A stretch of 64,000 nt of DNA, taken from contig JAAHFX010000004.1 of the NCBI GenBank assembly GCA_010672785.1, forward strand, positions 62,001-126,000, read 5' to 3'. Position numbers and translations under genes: made by a program. This DNA comes from Sphaerospermopsis sp. SIO1G1 (GTDB lineage Bacteria; Cyanobacteriota; Cyanobacteriia; Cyanobacteriales; Nostocaceae). Positions 9,251 through 18,672 of this stretch are shown here, piece by piece (positions within the stretch are counted from its first letter, which is position 1; the number at the start of each line of letters is the position of its first letter). The notes beneath the pieces are model-generated. The model did not search any database. It saw only the letters and a list, made by a program, of their open reading frames with translations, and had not been told where the DNA came from.

Positions 9251-9682
9251 TTAGATATTGGTAGTGATATTAAAAATTTCTAATATCTGTCGGCAGATTT
9301 GTTTGAGTTTGTCACTTACAGCCAAGGAAGGTAAGGATTCACCAAAAAAATTCCATTGTTCTACTGTAGATAATCGCCATACTTGGCCACGGTGATCAAA
9401 TCCTGATACTTCAATACCTATTGCTCGCCGAGATTTACTAATAGGATCTTGATAAAAGCGGATTTGAAATAACACGCTCCGACTTCGCCAAGATTTGCTA
9501 TTACCAGGAAAATGAAAACCGATATCTATAGAATCTGGATCTACTAATTCTCTGGTTTCAGGGTCATTTTGCCAAGGTTTAAGATCGCTTTTAGCATCAG
9601 GAAATTCCAGTTTAAACAGATTTACTACTGTAGCAATCTTGCTGGTCAATTCAAGGTTTGTTGCCTGTTCAGCTGCATTCAC
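9251..9682 (-). CDS. Conserved cyanobacterial protein of unknown function
   Basis: A 143-residue soluble protein I cannot assign. It has no signal peptide or membrane helix. The first 40 residues look helical (EQATNLELTSKIATVVNLFKLEFPDA). The middle is rich in beta-type sequence (DSIDIGFHFPG, SVLFQIRFYQDP, AIGIEVSGFDHRGQVWRL). The C-terminus is a helix (SDKLKQICRQILEIF). A compact alpha/beta single domain is likely. It has clean codon use and a plausible ATG. Neither neighbour suggests a role. The call as a real gene rests on length, composition and the even spread of charged and hydrophobic residues. Confidence 0.65.
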   Translation of the reverse strand: MNAAEQATNLELTSKIATVVNLFKLEFPDAKSDLKPWQNDPETRELVDPDSIDIGFHFPGNSKSWRSRSVLFQIRFYQDPISKSRRAIGIEVSGFDHRGQVWRLSTVEQWNFFGESLPSLAVSDKLKQICRQILEIFNITTNI

Positions 9683-10022
9683 GTCAAAACTCTCCTCATA
9701 TTACATCGGCCTGTGGGTAATGTGAAAACAGGAAAACCGCAAAAGGCTTATGTTTTTAGTGTCTCAGCTTATCAAGAAGATCCGATTTTGTGCAACTGTG
9801 AATCAGAATTTTCTCATACGAGCATTTAAAATACACAGCAGTAAGTCAAAAGTCACAAGTCAAAAATTAAGAGAGTTTTAGGTATATTTACCTCAACATC
9901 ATCATATTCAATCTACTTGCATGGCAACTTAAAACCAGCAATGGAAATTTTTAATAAATTACGGTGGCGATCTAAAATTACACTGTAAATAAATAAGCAA
10001 ACAGTCATTTAATTTTTTGTGT
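9683..10022. other. Intergenic, psbQ upstream region
   Basis: About 340 bases between divergently arranged genes. It should hold the promoters for both. I see AGTCAAAAGTCACAAGTC direct repeats near 9843, and nothing else decisive. Confidence 0.4.
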
Positions 10023-10478
10023 ATGGTGCGTCAACGCTCTATTTTGTCACTCATTCTTGTATTTGTTACCACATTCCTAATTAGTTGCGGTGGTCCTAGT
10101 GTTGCTACTCCACCCCCAACATATACAGAAACCCAACTGGTGAAAATTCAGGAATATATTCCTGAAATTCAGGCTGTACAAGATCGTTCTCAAGAACTGA
10201 AAACTCTAATCGAAAGCAGTGAGTGGATTAAAGTTGGTAATTTTATTCACGGCCCAATGACTGAAGCAAGGTTGAATATGACTTATATTCTTCCTAATTT
10301 ATTACCCCAAGACCAAGCTAAAGCTAGAAAAATCACTAAGGATTTATTAAGTCATCTGGTGAAGATTGACCAAGCTGCTACTTCAGGTAAGGCTAATCAG
10401 GCTTTAAGTGGTTATAGTGATGCTTTTGTAGATGTTGATAAGTTCTTACAACTGATTCCAGATACAGTAGACAGTTAA
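10023..10478 (+). CDS. psbQ: Photosystem II extrinsic lipoprotein PsbQ (CyanoQ)
   Basis: Lumenal lipoprotein of photosystem II that helps stabilise the oxygen-evolving complex. The 151-residue protein starts with a lipoprotein signal: MVRQRSILSLILVFVTTFL, then the lipobox LISC, so the mature N-terminus is the lipid-modified Cys in CGGPSV. The mature part is a four-helix-bundle type sequence (KIQEYIPEIQAVQDRSQELK, IHGPMTEARLNMTYILPNLL, ARKITKDLLSHLVKIDQAA, YSDAFVDVDKFLQLIP) as in CyanoQ. The HGPMTEARLNMTYILPNLLP stretch matches the conserved core of the family as I know it. The ATG at 10023 is used; a TTG two codons earlier is in frame but unlikely. It is monocistronic. Confidence 0.9.
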   Translation: MVRQRSILSLILVFVTTFLISCGGPSVATPPPTYTETQLVKIQEYIPEIQAVQDRSQELKTLIESSEWIKVGNFIHGPMTEARLNMTYILPNLLPQDQAKARKITKDLLSHLVKIDQAATSGKANQALSGYSDAFVDVDKFLQLIPDTVDS

Positions 10479-10515
10479 AAGTTAACTGATGACAGTAAAA
10501 AACAAACTTTAATTA

Positions 10516-10590
10516 CTGATTACTGATAACTGGTTACTGATAACTGGTTACTGATAACTGGTTACTGATAACTAATAACTGGTAACTGAA
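10516..10590. repeat. ACTGATAACTGGTT tandem repeats
   Basis: Five to six copies of a 14-base unit, made of two related heptamers, follow psbQ. This is the same heptamer class as other STRR arrays in the window. Confidence 0.85.
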
Positions 10591-10686
10591 TGACTCTGAG
10601 TCTTGAGTCACAAAAACCTGGGGTAATGTAGTGATAGGGTGAAGAGGATAAAGTTTTCTCTTCATCCTTCACTGTTTACAAGAGTT

Positions 10687-11835
10687 ATGAATATAGTAAT
10701 TATTGGATGTGGTGTAGTTGGAGCGGCGATCGCCTATCAACTCAGCCAAATTAAAGGTTTAAACATTACTGTTTTTGACAAAAATCAACCCGCCCAAGGA
10801 TCAACTGCGGCTGCCCTTGGTGTGCTAATGGGGGTCATAAGTCATAAAATTAAAGGTAGAGCTTGGCAAATACGTGAAGAGAGTGTCAAACGTTATGCAA
10901 CATTAATTCCTGAATTGGAGGGTATAACTGGGCGGAAAATTCCTTGTAACCGTCAGGGAATTGTGATGTTACTTTCAGAAGATCCAGAACATCCTTTAGA
11001 AAGTGGAGTAGAAGTTATAGCTGAGTGGGAACAATTACGGGAAGTTCGTAAAAATCAAGGTTGGCAATTAGCTGTTTGGGATCGGGAAAAATTACAAAAG
11101 TTTTGTCCACAAATTAATAATCCACAAGTAATTGGTGCTGTTTATTCTCCCCAAGATTTACAACTTAATCCGACAGCTTTAACATTAGCTTTAGTAGATG
11201 CAGCACAACGCAATGGTGTGACATTTAAGTTTGGTGTCACTGTTCGTAATCATCAAGGAATATCTTCTCAATTAGTTCAAACTTCACCCACTGTTACATC
11301 ACAGCTAAAATCTATTGATACCACTGAAGGTACTATTCAAGCTGACTGGTTTATTGTTTCTGCTGGTTTAGGTTCAACTTTATTAACAACACAGTTAAAT
11401 CAAAAAGTAAACATTCGCCCAGTATTAGGACAGGCTTTATATTTAAGTTTAGGTCGGTTGTTAGGTAATCCAGATTTTCAACCAGTGATTACAGGGAATG
11501 ATATGAATTTAGTACCTATGGGTAGAGGTGACTATTGGATAGGAGCAACAGTAGAATTTCCGCAAGCAACAGATGAAGTGTACGCAAAAAAAGAGTTACT
11601 GGAATCTTTAAGACAACAGGCGATCGCTTTTTCTCCAGATTTAGCTGATGCAAAAGTTCTCCGTACTTGGTCAGGTTTACGTCCCCGTCCTGAAGGAAGG
11701 CCCGCGCCAGTAATTGAAAAATTACCTAGTTTTAGTAATGTCATTGTCGCCACAGGTCATTATCGTAATGGTGTCTTACTTGCTCCTTCCACTGCATCAA
11801 CTGTGCAAAATATGATTTTTCCCACAAGTAGTTAG
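10687..11835 (+). CDS. FAD-dependent amino-acid oxidase family (DAO; glycine oxidase ThiO-like)
   Basis: Flavoprotein of the D-amino-acid oxidase/glycine oxidase fold, 382 residues. It begins directly with the Rossmann FAD motif MNIVIIGCGVVGAAIAYQLS (GxGxxG, with an acidic residue ending the second strand at TVFD). The substrate domain follows in the middle. The C-terminal FAD-binding block is RTWSGLRPRPEGRPAPVIEK then VIVATGHYRNGVLLAPSTA, where GHYRNG is typical of ThiO/DAO members. ThiO makes iminoglycine for thiazole synthesis. In many cyanobacteria it is fused to ThiG, but here it is free-standing, so the substrate is not certain. The ATG at 10687 is chosen because the nucleotide-binding strand starts there; an upstream GTG frame adds 16 unlikely residues. 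Confidence 0.85.
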   Translation: MNIVIIGCGVVGAAIAYQLSQIKGLNITVFDKNQPAQGSTAAALGVLMGVISHKIKGRAWQIREESVKRYATLIPELEGITGRKIPCNRQGIVMLLSEDPEHPLESGVEVIAEWEQLREVRKNQGWQLAVWDREKLQKFCPQINNPQVIGAVYSPQDLQLNPTALTLALVDAAQRNGVTFKFGVTVRNHQGISSQLVQTSPTVTSQLKSIDTTEGTIQADWFIVSAGLGSTLLTTQLNQKVNIRPVLGQALYLSLGRLLGNPDFQPVITGNDMNLVPMGRGDYWIGATVEFPQATDEVYAKKELLESLRQQAIAFSPDLADAKVLRTWSGLRPRPEGRPAPVIEKLPSFSNVIVATGHYRNGVLLAPSTASTVQNMIFPTSS

Positions 11836-11970
11836 GTGAGATAGGGAGATGGGAAGTTGGGAAGTTGGGGAGAATAAGATTTTTCGGAAATACTGTATTC
11901 TCTGATTACTGAAGTATGATATGTAATTCATATTCTTTAATTTTCAATTCCTTCCTTAATAAATCAAAAT

Positions 11971-12843
11971 ATGCAAGCGAGTTTTTTAAGTACAGTTGTG
12001 TTACCTGTCTCCTTGGCAATTATTATGTTAGGGATGGGTTTATCTCTTGTTCCAGCAGATTTTAAACGTGTTAGTCAATATCCCAAACCTGTGGCTATTG
12101 GTTTAATTTGTCAATTAATCTTATTACCCATTTTGGGTTTCATTATTGCCACCATTGTACCTATGCAACCAACAATGGCGATGGGTTTGATGATTATAGC
12201 ATTGTGTCCAGGGGGAGTATCTTCAAATATCATCACATTTTTAGCCAAAGGAGATGTGGCACTTTCTGTCACCCTCACTGCTTTTAGTAGTATGATTACC
12301 GTTTTGACAATTCCCTTATTCGGAAACCTGGCTTATCAACATTTTATTGGTGAAACTGCATCTATTGCTTTACCTATTGGCAAGACGATTTTCCAAATTT
12401 TTGTGATGACTATTGTGCCGATTAGTGTAGGAATGATATTCAGAAAATTATATCCTAAATTTGCTATTTCTATAGAAAAATTGACAAGGAAATTAGCAAT
12501 AGGATTACTGGCAATTATTATTATTTTATTAACAATTCGTGAATGGGAAAATCTGCCTAATTTTATTGTGCAAGTGGGATTAGGTATAGTCTTATTAAAT
12601 TCCATTTCTATGTTAATTGGATTTGCTGTCAGTAAATTATTGAACCTGAATTCTGCTCAACAAATTTGTATAACTATTGAGGTAGGATTACAAAATGGTG
12701 CTTTAGCTTTAGCGATTACAGTGGGAATTTTAAATAATCCTGAGATGGCAATTCCCGCAGCAGTTTACTCTTTGTTTATGAATTTGACTGGGTTTTTAGC
12801 TATTTTATATGGTAGGAAATTAGCTGTTACTCATGCTGTTTAA
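11971..12843 (+). CDS. Bile acid:sodium symporter family (BASS) transporter
   Basis: Integral membrane carrier, 290 residues with about nine hydrophobic helices from end to end. The family signature is visible: an early MLGMGLSLVPADFKRV, then ALCPGGVSSNIITFLAKGD, where BASS proteins have the crossover helix with its conserved PGG/SN residues, and later EVGLQNGALALAI in the second crossover. Bacterial and plastid BASS proteins carry organic anions such as pyruvate or keto acids with sodium. The substrate here cannot be read from sequence. It stands alone, 135 bases after the oxidoreductase on the same strand, so co-expression is possible. Confidence 0.9.
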   Translation: MQASFLSTVVLPVSLAIIMLGMGLSLVPADFKRVSQYPKPVAIGLICQLILLPILGFIIATIVPMQPTMAMGLMIIALCPGGVSSNIITFLAKGDVALSVTLTAFSSMITVLTIPLFGNLAYQHFIGETASIALPIGKTIFQIFVMTIVPISVGMIFRKLYPKFAISIEKLTRKLAIGLLAIIIILLTIREWENLPNFIVQVGLGIVLLNSISMLIGFAVSKLLNLNSAQQICITIEVGLQNGALALAITVGILNNPEMAIPAAVYSLFMNLTGFLAILYGRKLAVTHAV

Positions 12844-12977
12844 TTACCTAGATTCCTGATTTTTGAGATTAATTAGGATTAGGCAATTTAAAATTCAAAA
12901 AGTGCAAGGATTTAGAGATTGAGTGCTTGAAAACCTTGCACTTGAACCGAAAATATAAACTTAGTAACTCTCTAAAA

Positions 12978-13014
12978 CTGTCACCTGTCACCTGTCACCT
13001 GTCACCTGTCACCT
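12978..13014. repeat. CTGTCAC heptamer array
   Basis: About five tandem copies of CTGTCAC between the convergent transporter and kinase genes. Confidence 0.85.
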
Positions 13015-13045
13015 AGTCTCCACAGATCACTTTTTGCTGCAAACC

Positions 13046-15319
13046 CTATATAGAGTTTCCATTCCAACTGCTAGTAACGTCTTCAATGGTAGGTAATTTA
13101 TTCAAGTCTTCCAAAACTTCTAAGGCAGAATTATATCTTTGTTTATAATCCTCTAATACCATTTTATTAATAATTGCGGCTAACTCTTCACTGACTGTAG
13201 CTTGCTCCATCCATTGCACTTCTTCATCATAACTTACTCGTTTTAATTCATGGGGAGAAATACCTGTAAGAGCTTTAATAACAATCATGCCTAAAGCATA
13301 AATATCACTGTTATATTTGGGACTACCAAAACATTGTTCACTAGGGGCGTAACCCTTTGTTCCTATACCGATAGTAAAGGCCGTGGATTCTAAATTATCC
13401 ATAATGTGGGTATTCATTTCTTTGACTGCACCAAAGTCAATTAATACCAGTTTCCTATCTGAATGGCGACGAATAATGTTTCCAGGTTTAATATCTCTGT
13501 GAATTACACCATTGTCATGGATAAATCTTAATACTTGTAATATGTCTTTTAAAATTTCAATAACTGCACTTTCTGGTAAATATATTCCTGCTCCTAATTC
13601 TTGACTCAAGTCATGACCAAGTATGTATTCCTGAACTAAATAAAATTCCTCTTCTTCTTCAAAGTATGCTAATAGTTGGGGAATTTGAGAATGTATACCT
13701 AATTTTTCTAGGGTTTTTGCTTCTGAACTAAATAAGCGTCTTGCTAGGACTAAATTTTCTGGTTTGCTCGTAGCTGGTTTAAGTTGTTTGACTACACATT
13801 CTGGATGTTCAGGAAGTTGTATGTCTTCTGCAATATAGGTTTCACCAAATCCACCTGCACCCAGAACTTTTATGATTTTGTAGCGTCCTCCTAGTATTTT
13901 TCCATTCAGTTCTGAATCTCTTTTTTGAATCAGGTTTTTCAGTTCGCCTTGTTGACTAATAATATCTTGAATTACTGAAGATGATTTATGCTTTTGAAAT
14001 AGAAGTAATAATTGTTGTTTGTTGATTTTGTCCTTAGCTATTTCTGTACCAAAATAGAATAACCCTATACAAAATATTGCAACTATCGGTACTGTTGTCG
14101 GTAGCATCAAGTAAGCATACATATAGCTACCATAGCTTATTCCTCCCCATAAACCAGCTAATCCTATACTCAATAGCAATCTTTGAAAACCTTGTTGTCT
14201 CCTGGTCATTATGAGTGTTGTACCACTTATTAATGTCAGTACAAATAACCCTCTAAGCCAGGGATTTTGAATTGCTGTGGTGATAGATTTATTGGTCATT
14301 AAAGTGGCGATCGCATGAGCATGAATTTCCACTCCAGCCATTGTTTGATGGGGAGATACTGCTACTGGCAAATCATTACTTAATTTAGCTGTAGCACCAA
14401 TGAGTACGATTTTGTCTTCAAATATTTTGCCTTGCTGTAGATAGTTATTCCAGTTGTCTGGATCAAAGACAAACCAAAATGGAATTATTGCAAATGTTCT
14501 TTGTTGTTCATTTCCCCAGAAATAAATGCGATCGCCTCTAGGTCGGGGATACTTTACTTGTGATGCAGCTAATGTTGCCTCACTAAAAGATAATGATTTT
14601 GTGTTGATCAAATTTGTTGTGGCTTTTTCTGGTGTAAATGCACTGCTCAAGCGATGTATTTTACCATCTACTTCTATGGGAAAATTAACTGACCCAATCA
14701 ATGCTGAGGTTTGCAGGAATTTATCTAAGGGTTGGGTTAGTTGCTCAAATTCTCCCTGATGTGTCTGAAAGTCTTCATAAACTGCGGCTAAGGCAACTTT
14801 ACTACCATATTTTTTTAATACTTTCTCTAATGCGATGTCATCGTCTTCCCCTGCTCCACTAGGTTTATCAAAAAGCACATTTACGGCTACTGAACGCGCA
14901 CCAGCATTGATTAGCTTTTCAATTACCTGAGCGTAAGCTAGACGTTGATATGGAAATGACTTTAACGGTTCTAAATACTTATACTTTTGATTATCACTTT
15001 TATAGTATTGTTCTGGTATTGTAATTGATTGATCATCAATTGCTAAAATGACTATATCTTGTGGAGCAGCTTTAGAACCACGAATCTGATAAAAATTTGT
15101 AGCGGTTTGATTTTCAACTAATTGAACTAAACTACCATTTGTGGCACTCAGCAGTGCTGCTACCACAGCGGAAGCGGCCGCTAGGATATGACCAAAACTG
15201 GCCATCGTTTTTGGATGTTGTAGTGTTTTTGTAATATTGACTTTTGTAAATTTACTTTGTTTATTTTTGGCAGTGGTGAGGTTTTGTTCTGTTAAGCCAT
15301 ATTTGGATTTTTCTACCAT
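13046..15319 (-). CDS. CHASE2-domain serine/threonine protein kinase
   Basis: A 757-residue membrane receptor kinase. The N-terminus has a hydrophobic helix (about 43-62) and a CHASE2 sensor domain (about 70-340; APQDIVILAIDDQSI and KIVLIGATAKLSNDLP are CHASE2-like). Two to three membrane helices follow (about 350-425), then a short charged linker and a Hanks-type kinase domain (about 478-745). Kinase residues seen: glycine loop LGAGGFGETY; the VVKQL lysine; catalytic HRDIKPGN; and metal-binding DFG in LIDFGAVKEM. All are intact, so it should be active. Unlike typical PASTA kinases, the sensor is N-terminal to the kinase. A second CHASE2 protein (cyclase, 6088-8241) lies about 5 kb away. It is convergent with the BASS gene. 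Confidence 0.95.
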   Translation of the reverse strand: MVEKSKYGLTEQNLTTAKNKQSKFTKVNITKTLQHPKTMASFGHILAAASAVVAALLSATNGSLVQLVENQTATNFYQIRGSKAAPQDIVILAIDDQSITIPEQYYKSDNQKYKYLEPLKSFPYQRLAYAQVIEKLINAGARSVAVNVLFDKPSGAGEDDDIALEKVLKKYGSKVALAAVYEDFQTHQGEFEQLTQPLDKFLQTSALIGSVNFPIEVDGKIHRLSSAFTPEKATTNLINTKSLSFSEATLAASQVKYPRPRGDRIYFWGNEQQRTFAIIPFWFVFDPDNWNNYLQQGKIFEDKIVLIGATAKLSNDLPVAVSPHQTMAGVEIHAHAIATLMTNKSITTAIQNPWLRGLFVLTLISGTTLIMTRRQQGFQRLLLSIGLAGLWGGISYGSYMYAYLMLPTTVPIVAIFCIGLFYFGTEIAKDKINKQQLLLLFQKHKSSSVIQDIISQQGELKNLIQKRDSELNGKILGGRYKIIKVLGAGGFGETYIAEDIQLPEHPECVVKQLKPATSKPENLVLARRLFSSEAKTLEKLGIHSQIPQLLAYFEEEEEFYLVQEYILGHDLSQELGAGIYLPESAVIEILKDILQVLRFIHDNGVIHRDIKPGNIIRRHSDRKLVLIDFGAVKEMNTHIMDNLESTAFTIGIGTKGYAPSEQCFGSPKYNSDIYALGMIVIKALTGISPHELKRVSYDEEVQWMEQATVSEELAAIINKMVLEDYKQRYNSALEVLEDLNKLPTIEDVTSSWNGNSI

Positions 15320-15878
15320 ATGGTATTACTGGTTAATTACAAGTACAACAATATGATTTCTTTATACACGTTTTCCATCATAATAGAGGTTTTGATACCA
15401 AACTTTAAGTCAAACAATTTTATGCTAAGGTTAAATTTTATACTATGATACAAACCAGCAATATTAATTTCATGGTAAAAATACTGATTAGTTTTGTAAT
15501 TGGATCTAATTACTTATTGTATATGGATAAAAAGCAAACAAAGGAAAATTGTTCTCTGTTATCTGTGAACTGTTGTCAATCCTGAAGATGAAATTTATTT
15601 GTACAACTACTTAATTAGCTCTTTAAATCCATAAATTTCCTGGGTGAATTTTAGGCAATTTTGAACCCAGAGGATTAAGAGTTGGAGACAGGGGTGTCAA
15701 ATATAGACAATTCGGGGATCAAATTTCATGTGTTAGCTAATTTTATGCTTTAACAGAGGTAAGATAAACCCCATACATAAAAACTACCTTATGGATATTA
15801 GCATCCTTACCAATGAAGAATTGCTATAATCTATTGTTCAATCTTACATTCTTATCTATTATTTAGGTGTAAATTTCT
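15320..15878. other. Intergenic between divergent kinase and NYN gene
   Basis: About 560 AT-rich bases that should hold two divergent promoters. A 46-codon frame at 15445-15585 encodes a short peptide with a Cys/Ser-rich end (NCSLLSVNCCQS). I do not call it a gene, but it is noted in the findings. GAAGAATTGCTATAATCTAT near 15814 contains TATAAT and is a plausible -10 for the NYN gene. Confidence 0.4.
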
Positions 15879-16400
15879 ATGGTTTTGCCAATGAATCGTC
15901 TGTCTATTTTTGTAGACGGAAACAATATGTTCTATGCTCAACAAAAAAATGGCTGGTTTTTTGACCCGCGACGAGTATTAGAATACTTTAAGAACGAGCA
16001 GTCAGATACAACATTAATTAATGCTTTTTGGTACACCGGCTTGAAAGATCCACAAGATCAACGTGGTTTTCGAGATGCTCTAATTAGTTTGGGATATACG
16101 GTACGTACTAAAATTCTTAAAGAATACTATGATGATGTCTCTGGTCGTTACTCACAAAAAGCTAATTTAGATATTGAAATTGTCGTTGATATGTTCAACA
16201 CAGTAGATCAATATGACCGAGTTGTTTTGTTTAGTGGTGATGGAGATTTTGAAAGAGCAATTGAGCTATTACGTTCTAAAAATACTCATATCACTGTTGT
16301 ATCAACAGAAGGGATGATCGCTAGGGAATTACGCAATGCTACTGATAGATATATAGACTTGAACGACATCAGAGACCAAATAGAGAAAACCGAAGCTTAG
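15879..16400 (+). CDS. NYN-domain (PIN-like) putative RNase, LabA/DUF88 family
   Basis: A 173-residue protein made of a single NYN domain, a PIN-like nuclease fold with conserved acidic metal-binding residues. I see the first aspartate in LSIFVDGNNMFYAQ, acidic residues in ANLDIEIVVDMFNTV, and the last cluster in VVLFSGDGDFERAIELLR, all in the expected order. LabA, which shapes circadian output in Synechococcus, belongs to the same family, but the similarity visible here is only at domain level, so the role is open. RNA cleavage is the most likely activity. The start is ATG at 15879, with AGG about 11 bases upstream; ATG four codons later is an alternative. The gene is followed by leuA on the same strand, 116 bases away. 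Confidence 0.85.
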   Translation: MVLPMNRLSIFVDGNNMFYAQQKNGWFFDPRRVLEYFKNEQSDTTLINAFWYTGLKDPQDQRGFRDALISLGYTVRTKILKEYYDDVSGRYSQKANLDIEIVVDMFNTVDQYDRVVLFSGDGDFERAIELLRSKNTHITVVSTEGMIARELRNATDRYIDLNDIRDQIEKTEA

Positions 16401-16516
16401 TAAAATTAATACTTATTTACAAAGCACAAGTTAAAAAATAAAGTTCAAGAATAAAGTTCAAGGTATTTTTTTTAAGCCCAAAGTCACAGGAAACTACACT
16501 AAACAATCTAAAACCT

Positions 16517-18109
16517 ATGAGCAATCAAGCAGACAGAATTATTATCTTTGATACCACACTGCGAGATGGAGAGCAGTGTCCAGGAGCAACTCTAAATATA
16601 GAGGAAAAGCTAGTTATAGCTAAACAATTAGCTCGTCTGGGTGTAGATGTAATTGAAGCAGGTTTTGCCTTTGCTAGTCCGGGTGATTTTGAAGCAGTTA
16701 ATAAAATCGCTCAGACTGTGGGTTTAGAAAATGGACCGATCATTTGTAGTTTAGCAAGAGCTAAACATGATGATATTAAGGCCGCAGCGGAAGCAATTAA
16801 ACCAGCAGCTAAGGGGAGAATTCATACATTTATTGCTACTTCTGATATTCACTTAAAATATAAGTTGAAAAAAACTAGACCGGAAGTAATTGCGATCGCT
16901 GAAGAAATGGTAGCCTATGCCAGAAGCTTTACCGATGATGTGGAATTTTCCCCAGAAGATGCTGGTAGATCCGATCCAGAATTTTTGTATCAGGTTTTGG
17001 AAAGGGCGATCGCTGCTGGTGCAACTACAGTTAATATCCCTGATACTGTAGGTTACACGACTCCCAGTGAGTTTGGGGCGATTATCAAGGGTATCAAAGA
17101 AAACGTCCCCAATATTGACCAGGCGATTATTTCTGTCCACGGCCATAATGATTTGGGTTTAGCTGTTGCTAACTTCCTGGAAGCGGTGAAAAATGGTGCA
17201 AGACAACTAGAATGTACCATTAATGGTATTGGGGAACGGGCTGGAAATGCGGCTTTAGAAGAATTGGTAATGGCCTTGCACGTGAGAAGGCAGTATTACA
17301 ACCCCTTCTTTGGTCGTTCTGTTGAGTCGGAAGCACCGCTAACTAATATTGATACCAAGCAAATTTATAAAGCTTCCCGCTTGGTTTCTAATTTAACCGG
17401 GATGTTGGTACAGCCTAATAAGGCAATTGTGGGTGCAAATGCTTTTGCCCATGAGTCGGGTATTCACCAAGATGGGGTGTTAAAAAATAAACTCACCTAT
17501 GAGATTATGGATGCTCAATTGATTGGTTTAACAGATAATCAAATTGTCTTGGGTAAACACTCTGGTAGAAACGCCTTCCGGACTCGGTTAAAAGAATTGG
17601 GCTTTGATTTAGCTGATAATGACTTGAATAAAGCCTTTGTACGGTTTAAAGAAGTTGCAGACAAAAAGAAAGAAATTTCTGATTGGGATTTAGAGGCGAT
17701 CGTTAACGACGAAATCAAACAAGCACCGGATTTATTTAAAGTTGAATTGGTGCAGGTTTCCTGTGGTAGTAACGCTAAACCCACTGCAACTGTCACCCTG
17801 CGTACTCCTAACGGTGAAGAATTAACTGATGCGGCGATCGGTACTGGGCCAGTGGATGCGGTTTATGAAGCCATCAATCGGGTAGTGAATGTACCGAATG
17901 AGTTGATTGAGTTTTCTGTACAATCTGTAACTGGGGGAATTGATGCTTTGGGAGAAGTAACGATTCGTTTACGTTATGAATCCCGTGTATTTTCAGGTCA
18001 CGCAGCTAGTACAGATATTATTGTGGCATCGGCTCAGGCTTATGTGAATGCTCTGAATCGGTTGTATGCTGCACTACAGCAACAGGCGAAGGAAGAGGTG
18101 ACAGCTTAG
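16517..18109 (+). CDS. leuA: 2-isopropylmalate synthase
   Basis: First committed enzyme of leucine synthesis: it condenses acetyl-CoA with 2-oxoisovalerate in the cytoplasm. At 530 residues it is the long bacterial form. The catalytic TIM barrel begins with [18 protein letters not shown]. The metal-binding HxH is in [15 protein letters not shown], and [13 protein letters not shown] and [11 protein letters not shown] are typical of LeuA. The C-terminal leucine-sensing domain (about 395-525; [37 protein letters not shown]) is complete, so leucine feedback is expected. The pattern argues against homocitrate or citramalate synthase. A strong hairpin follows immediately. No other leu gene is in the window. 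Confidence 0.97.
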   Translation: MSNQADRIIIFDTTLRDGEQCPGATLNIEEKLVIAKQLARLGVDVIEAGFAFASPGDFEAVNKIAQTVGLENGPIICSLARAKHDDIKAAAEAIKPAAKGRIHTFIATSDIHLKYKLKKTRPEVIAIAEEMVAYARSFTDDVEFSPEDAGRSDPEFLYQVLERAIAAGATTVNIPDTVGYTTPSEFGAIIKGIKENVPNIDQAIISVHGHNDLGLAVANFLEAVKNGARQLECTINGIGERAGNAALEELVMALHVRRQYYNPFFGRSVESEAPLTNIDTKQIYKASRLVSNLTGMLVQPNKAIVGANAFAHESGIHQDGVLKNKLTYEIMDAQLIGLTDNQIVLGKHSGRNAFRTRLKELGFDLADNDLNKAFVRFKEVADKKKEISDWDLEAIVNDEIKQAPDLFKVELVQVSCGSNAKPTATVTLRTPNGEELTDAAIGTGPVDAVYEAINRVVNVPNELIEFSVQSVTGGIDALGEVTIRLRYESRVFSGHAASTDIIVASAQAYVNALNRLYAALQQQAKEEVTA

Positions 18110-18113
18110 TTTT

Positions 18114-18146
18114 AGATCCCCGGTTTCTTGAAGAAGTCGGGGATCT
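18114..18146. terminator. Bidirectional hairpin terminator between leuA and DUF29-like gene
   Basis: AGATCCCCG and CGGGGATCT form nine perfect pairs, and the stem extends with TTTCTT/AGAA around a very short loop. It sits five bases after the leuA stop, between convergent genes. The same GATCCCCGACTT arms form another inverted repeat at 23444-23510, so the hairpin may derive from a dispersed repeat. Confidence 0.65.
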
Positions 18147-18157
18147 TATAATCTTGA

Positions 18158-18580
18158 TTATTTTTGAATTAATTCCAAAGCATGAGTTAATATTTCTTGT
18201 TCTTCTACCATAGCTGCTAATTCTTCTGTTTCATAACGTCCCTCAAATGCTTCTAAAGCTGCTCTTTTCAGTGCTACTTGATATCCTTGTTGGAGAGTTT
18301 CCATTAGTTCTATTTGGTTTAAGTAAACACCTCCAGATTTACGCCGTTTATTGATTTTGTTAATTTCCCGTACTGCATTTTCTATAGATATTTCCCAAGA
18401 ACGAGTAGAACGGTTTTCGGCTTTTTGTTTAATTAAATGGATGAGAAGAATTACACCATAACTATCAATTTTATTAATTTTATCACTGAGGCTCATTTCT
18501 TCCAATTCATCCACTAATAGTAATGCTTCAGGAATTTTACCCTGTTCTAGAAGTTGTTTGAGTTCGAGTAGTTCTTCCAT
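18158..18580 (-). CDS. DUF29-like small protein
   Basis: A 140-residue soluble helical protein resembling the DUF29 family, which is very abundant in cyanobacteria and of unknown function. Features in common: an N-terminal acidic helix (ELLELKQLLEQGK, then LLLVDELEEMSLSDK); the central block VILLIHLIKQKAENRSTRSWEISIENA, with the hydrophobic helix followed by RSxSW; and a C-terminal helix. The ATG at 18580 is chosen; nine upstream codons opening with TTG are less likely. It faces leuA and is divergent from the Septu genes, with only about 90 bases between them. A tie to the defence locus is possible but unsupported. Confidence 0.65.
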   Translation of the reverse strand: MEELLELKQLLEQGKIPEALLLVDELEEMSLSDKINKIDSYGVILLIHLIKQKAENRSTRSWEISIENAVREINKINKRRKSGGVYLNQIELMETLQQGYQVALKRAALEAFEGRYETEELAAMVEEQEILTHALELIQK

Positions 18581-18672
18581 TTTGGTTATATAAATTTTGA
18601 CTAGCAATTAATATTTATTATATTTAATGTATTATTAAAGTTACCTGATGAAGTTATATTTATGAGGATAAC

